Shown piece by piece: positions 61,513 through 64,000 of a DNA stretch of 64,000 bases; the first letter of the stretch is position 1, and each line of letters opens with the position of its first letter. Source of the DNA: PALSA-612 sp963773055. GTDB taxonomy: Bacteria; Actinomycetota; Thermoleophilia; Gaiellales; Gaiellaceae. The stretch covers positions 744,001 through 808,000 of the forward strand of contig CAVYZL010000006.1 in the NCBI GenBank assembly GCA_963773055.1, given 5' to 3'. The position numbers and the translations under genes are program-made. A model generated the notes under the pieces. That model saw only the letters and a program-made list of their open reading frames with translations, was not told the DNA's origin and ran no database searches.

Positions 61513-62837
61513 GACGAGCTGATCGCGGCGGTGCTGGAATCGGCGACGAGGTATTCGGCGTACCGGCGCACCTCGCGCTCGGGTAGTCGCGCACGCACGA
61601 ACACGCCGTCGGCACGATCCTCCCGCCTCTCGATCGGTGGACCGAGCGCGTACAAGGCCGAGAGCACGGCGCCTTGCTCGTAGGGAACGAGCAGCTCGAC
61701 GAGCTCGAAGCGGTCCTCGAAACGTAGAGCGATGTGGCGGCGAAGCTCTTCGAGCCCCTCGCCCGTGTGCGCGGAGACCTGAGTTGCACCGGGAAACCGG
61801 TTGCCCAGGCGCCGACGCGCGAGCGCATCGACGGCGTCGATCTTGTTCAGGACGATCTCGACCGGCAGCTGGTCTGCGCCGATCTCGGCGAGGACGCCGT
61901 CGACCGCGCCGACCATCTCGTCGAGCGTCACCTCCGGCGTGGACGCGTCGACGACGTGGAGCACGAGCTCGGCCATCAAGGTCTCCTCGAGCGTCGCGGC
62001 AAAGCCCTCAACGAGCTCGTGTGGGAGTCGGCGAATGAAGCCGACCGTGTCGGTGACGAGATACCGCCTGCCCTCGTGCTCGAACGAGCGCGTGGTCGGA
62101 TCGAGCGTCTCGAACAGCCGGTTGTCCACGGAGACGCCCGCGCCCGTGAGCGCGTTGAGCAGGGTCGACTTGCCGACGTTCGTGTAGCCGGCAAGCGCTA
62201 TCGTCGGCGTCGCCGAGCGGACACGCGACTTTCGCCGTGTGTCGCGCTGCTTCGAGAGCTCCTTCAGCCTGCCCTTGAGAACGGAGATTCGCTGGCGGGC
62301 GAGGCGGCGGTCTGTCTCGAGCTGGCTCTCCCCCGGTCCGCGCGTCCCGACGCCGCCGCCGAGGCGCTCGAGGTGCTGCCACATGCCCCGCATGCGCGGC
62401 AGGTTGTACTCGAGCTGCGCGAGCTCGACCTGGAGCTTGCCCTCGGCCGTGACTGCGTGCTGGGCGAAGATGTCGAGGATCAGCTGGGTGCGGTCGACGA
62501 CACGCGCCTCGAGGACGTCTTCGAGGCGGCGCTGCTGCGGGGGAGCGAGCTCGTCGTCGACGACCAGCACCTCCGCCTCCGCGCCGGCGAACGCCGCCTT
62601 CAGATCTTCGAGCTTGCCCTTTCCGACGTACGTGCGAGGGTCCGGACGGGCGCGGTGCTGGACGAGCTCGCCGACCGGCTGGAGGCCTGCGGTGCGCGCG
62701 AGCTCGTGGAGCTCTGCCAGCTCCTCCGCTTCCCGTGCGGGCGGCAGGCACGCGACGACGAAGCCGCGCTCTGCCGCGGCTCCGGGGGCTGGGTCGGGCT
62801 GTCGGTGGGTCACCGCACCATTATGCAGCGGTGCCAA
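61509..62837 (-). CDS. hflX: GTPase HflX
   Basis: 442 residues. The N-terminal domain (RTYVGKGKLEDLKAAF, RLEDVLEARVVDRTQLILDI, FAQHA) and glycine-rich linker (LGGGVGTRGPGESQLETDRR) precede the G domain: ALAGYTNVGKSTLLNALTGA, VTDTVGFIRRLPHEL and VLNKIDAVD. It binds 50S subunits and rescues stalled ribosomes under stress. The reading frame begins at TTG 62837. GTG 62813 (VTHRQPDP) is an equally good start and lies just after a CATAAT that could be a -10 for a leaderless transcript. Confidence 0.95.
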   Translation of the reverse strand: MAPLHNGAVTHRQPDPAPGAAAERGFVVACLPPAREAEELAELHELARTAGLQPVGELVQHRARPDPRTYVGKGKLEDLKAAFAGAEAEVLVVDDELAPPQQRRLEDVLEARVVDRTQLILDIFAQHAVTAEGKLQVELAQLEYNLPRMRGMWQHLERLGGGVGTRGPGESQLETDRRLARQRISVLKGRLKELSKQRDTRRKSRVRSATPTIALAGYTNVGKSTLLNALTGAGVSVDNRLFETLDPTTRSFEHEGRRYLVTDTVGFIRRLPHELVEGFAATLEETLMAELVLHVVDASTPEVTLDEMVGAVDGVLAEIGADQLPVEIVLNKIDAVDALARRRLGNRFPGATQVSAHTGEGLEELRRHIALRFEDRFELVELLVPYEQGAVLSALYALGPPIERREDRADGVFVRARLPEREVRRYAEYLVADSSTAAISSS

Positions 62838-62868
62838 CGCGCGACGGGGAAACCGCTAGCGTTGGCGC

Positions 62869-64000
62869 GTGCGCGTCTCGCCCGTCCTCGAGGAGCAGAC
62901 GACCTATCCCTTTGTAACGCTCGAGCGCGCGAAGCGGGAGACGGCTGCACGCGGGATCGAGATCATCGACTTCGGACAGGGTGACCCGCGCGAGCCCACG
63001 GACCCCCGGATCCGGGAGGCTCTGGCTGCGGGTGTCGCCGAGACGATGGCGTACCCGAAGGCGGAGGGGCTGCCCGAGCTCCGCGAGGCGATCGCCGCGT
63101 GGTGCGGTCGCCGGTTCGGCGTCGCTATCGACCCTGACCGGGAGCTCATTCCCACGTACGGCAGCAAGGAAGCGATCTTCAGCTTCGCCCAGGTCGTGCT
63201 CGATCGCCACAGCTCGAAGGACACCGTGCTCGTGCCCGACCCCGCGTATCCCGTCTACGAGCGCGGCGCAGAGTTCGCGGGCGCCAGGGTCGAGCGCGTC
63301 CCGCTGCTCGAGGAGAACGGGTTCCTCCCGGATCTCGGCGCGATCCCCGATGAGACGCTCGCCCGCACGGCACTTCTCTGGATCGACTATCCGAACAACC
63401 CAACAGCGGCCGTGGCGCCCCCGGCGTTCTTCGACGAAGTGGCGCGACTGGCCGAAGAGCACGATTTCCTCGTCTGCTCGGACGAGGCGTACAGCGAGCT
63501 CTGGTTCGACGAGCCTCCGGCGTCCGCGCTCGGCGCCGCCGACCGACGCCGCGTCGTCGTGTTCAACACGCTGAGCAAGCGCTCGTCGATGACCGGGTAC
63601 CGGTCGGGGTTCGTCGCCGGCCCCTCGTGGCTCGTCGACGCGCTCAAGAAGTACCGGCCCACGGTGGGGACGGCGCCGCAGGAGTTCGTCCAGCGCGCGT
63701 CGATCGTCGCGTGGGGCGACGAGCGAGCACGTGGAGGATGCGCGACAGCGATACCGGCGAAAACGGGAGGCCCTCCTCCCCGTCCTGGAGCGGAACGGCT
63801 GGCGTATCGCCGGGAAGGCCGCAACGATGTACCTCTGGCTCTCGGTCCCGGCGGGCGAGTCGTCCGAGCACGCAGCGGCGCGCCTGCTCGAGCACGGGAT
63901 CGTCGTTGCTCCCGGCTCGTACCTCGGGCGCCACGGCGAGGGCTACGTGAGGCTCGCGCTCGTGCCCACGGTCGAGGACTGCGAACGGGCGGCGCGGATC
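62869..64000 (+). CDS. dapC: PLP aminotransferase, succinyldiaminopimelate transaminase-like, runs off window end
   Basis: From GTG 62869: YPFVTLERAKRETAARGIEI, DFGQGDPREPT, YPKAEGLPELREAIAAWCGR, IDYPNNPTAAVAPPAFFDEV and VFNTLSKRSSMTGYRSGFVA with the Schiff-base Lys. The last motif is typical of actinobacterial DapC, which would link the gene to lysine and peptidoglycan diaminopimelate synthesis. Near 63722 the frame moves by +1. The corrected reading continues EHVEDARQRYRRKREALLPV and VVAPGSYLGRHGEGYVRLAL to the window edge. It is divergent from hflX with 31 bases between start codons. Confidence 0.85.
   Translation, partial: MRVSPVLEEQTTYPFVTLERAKRETAARGIEIIDFGQGDPREPTDPRIREALAAGVAETMAYPKAEGLPELREAIAAWCGRRFGVAIDPDRELIPTYGSKEAIFSFAQVVLDRHSSKDTVLVPDPAYPVYERGAEFAGARVERVPLLEENGFLPDLGAIPDETLARTALLWIDYPNNPTAAVAPPAFFDEVARLAEEHDFLVCSDEAYSELWFDEPPASALGAADRRRVVVFNTLSKRSSMTGYRSGFVAGPSWLVDALKKYRPTVGTAPQEFVQRASIVAWGDERARGGCATAIPAKTGGPPPRPGAERLAYRREGRNDVPLALGPGGRVVRARSGAPARARDRRCSRLVPRAPRRGLREARARAHGRGLRTGGAD

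Overview
The window is high-GC DNA from a Gram-positive, actinobacterial-type chromosome. Its gene content and order fit Actinomycetota, probably a deep lineage such as Thermoleophilia (inferred from gene order and protein style, not from a database search). Markers are pgeF-yggS-sepF-yggT-divIVA, a DksA/TraR-lspA-rluD run, rpsB-tsf-pyrH-frr-uppS-cdsA-dxr-rseP-ispG-proS, GarA-like FHA followed by an FtsR-like MerR protein, an RsiG-like anti-sigma factor, murT-gatD, and a split ImuB/DnaE2 mutasome under a GAAC-N4-GTTC LexA site. GTG starts and 1-11 base stop/start overlaps are very common. Nothing looks like a prophage, plasmid, IS element or CRISPR array.

Layout. 0-8.4 kb: pyruvate phosphate dikinase, a secreted repeat protein plus a small relative of its C-terminal domain, a membrane protein, a rhomboid protease, ComB. 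8.2-11.3 kb: gamma-glutamyltransferase, MOSC protein, a fused SRPBCC-methyltransferase. 11.4-16.9 kb: SOS-controlled imuB, a small partner gene, an opposing bicupin and dnaE2. 17-25.4 kb: class V aminotransferase, EEP hydrolase, HD protein, MurA, a degenerate HisB homologue, RidA, CCA-adding enzyme, methyltransferase, pgeF, yggS, sepF. 25.4-25.7 kb: an intergenic stretch rich in inverted repeats. 25.7-38.7 kb: one long co-directional core block for envelope growth, lipoprotein processing, translation, isoprenoid and phospholipid synthesis, and ProRS. 38.7-43.7 kb: M23 endopeptidase, tRNA-Pro, a divergent NRAMP transporter with a PRC-barrel partner, and a stretch of decayed genes. 43.9-51 kb: GT-C transferase, GH99-like hydrolase, HutF, CDP-alcohol phosphatidyltransferase, and a nucleotidyltransferase fused to a pseudo-phosphomannomutase. 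51-53.9 kb: RsiG-like, FHA, MerR, Apt. 54-64 kb: UppP, two convergent sigma-70 genes, a HNH/homing-endonuclease-associated-repeat protein, murT-gatD, NUDIX, Dut, HflX and an aminotransferase cut by the window edge.

The genes converge on envelope biogenesis (MurA, UppS, UppP, MurT/GatD, SepF, DivIVA, LspA, RseP, M23) and regulation (two housekeeping-type sigma factors, RsiG, GarA/FtsR, LexA-controlled mutagenesis).

An important caution is that many otherwise good genes are split by frame changes. Almost every one I could resolve is a +1 change, as if one extra base were present. They cluster at 0.8-8.3 kb, with single or paired events in rseP, murT and the last gene. This looks like assembly or sequencing error rather than biology. 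I have annotated whole genes across such sites and said so in each entry.
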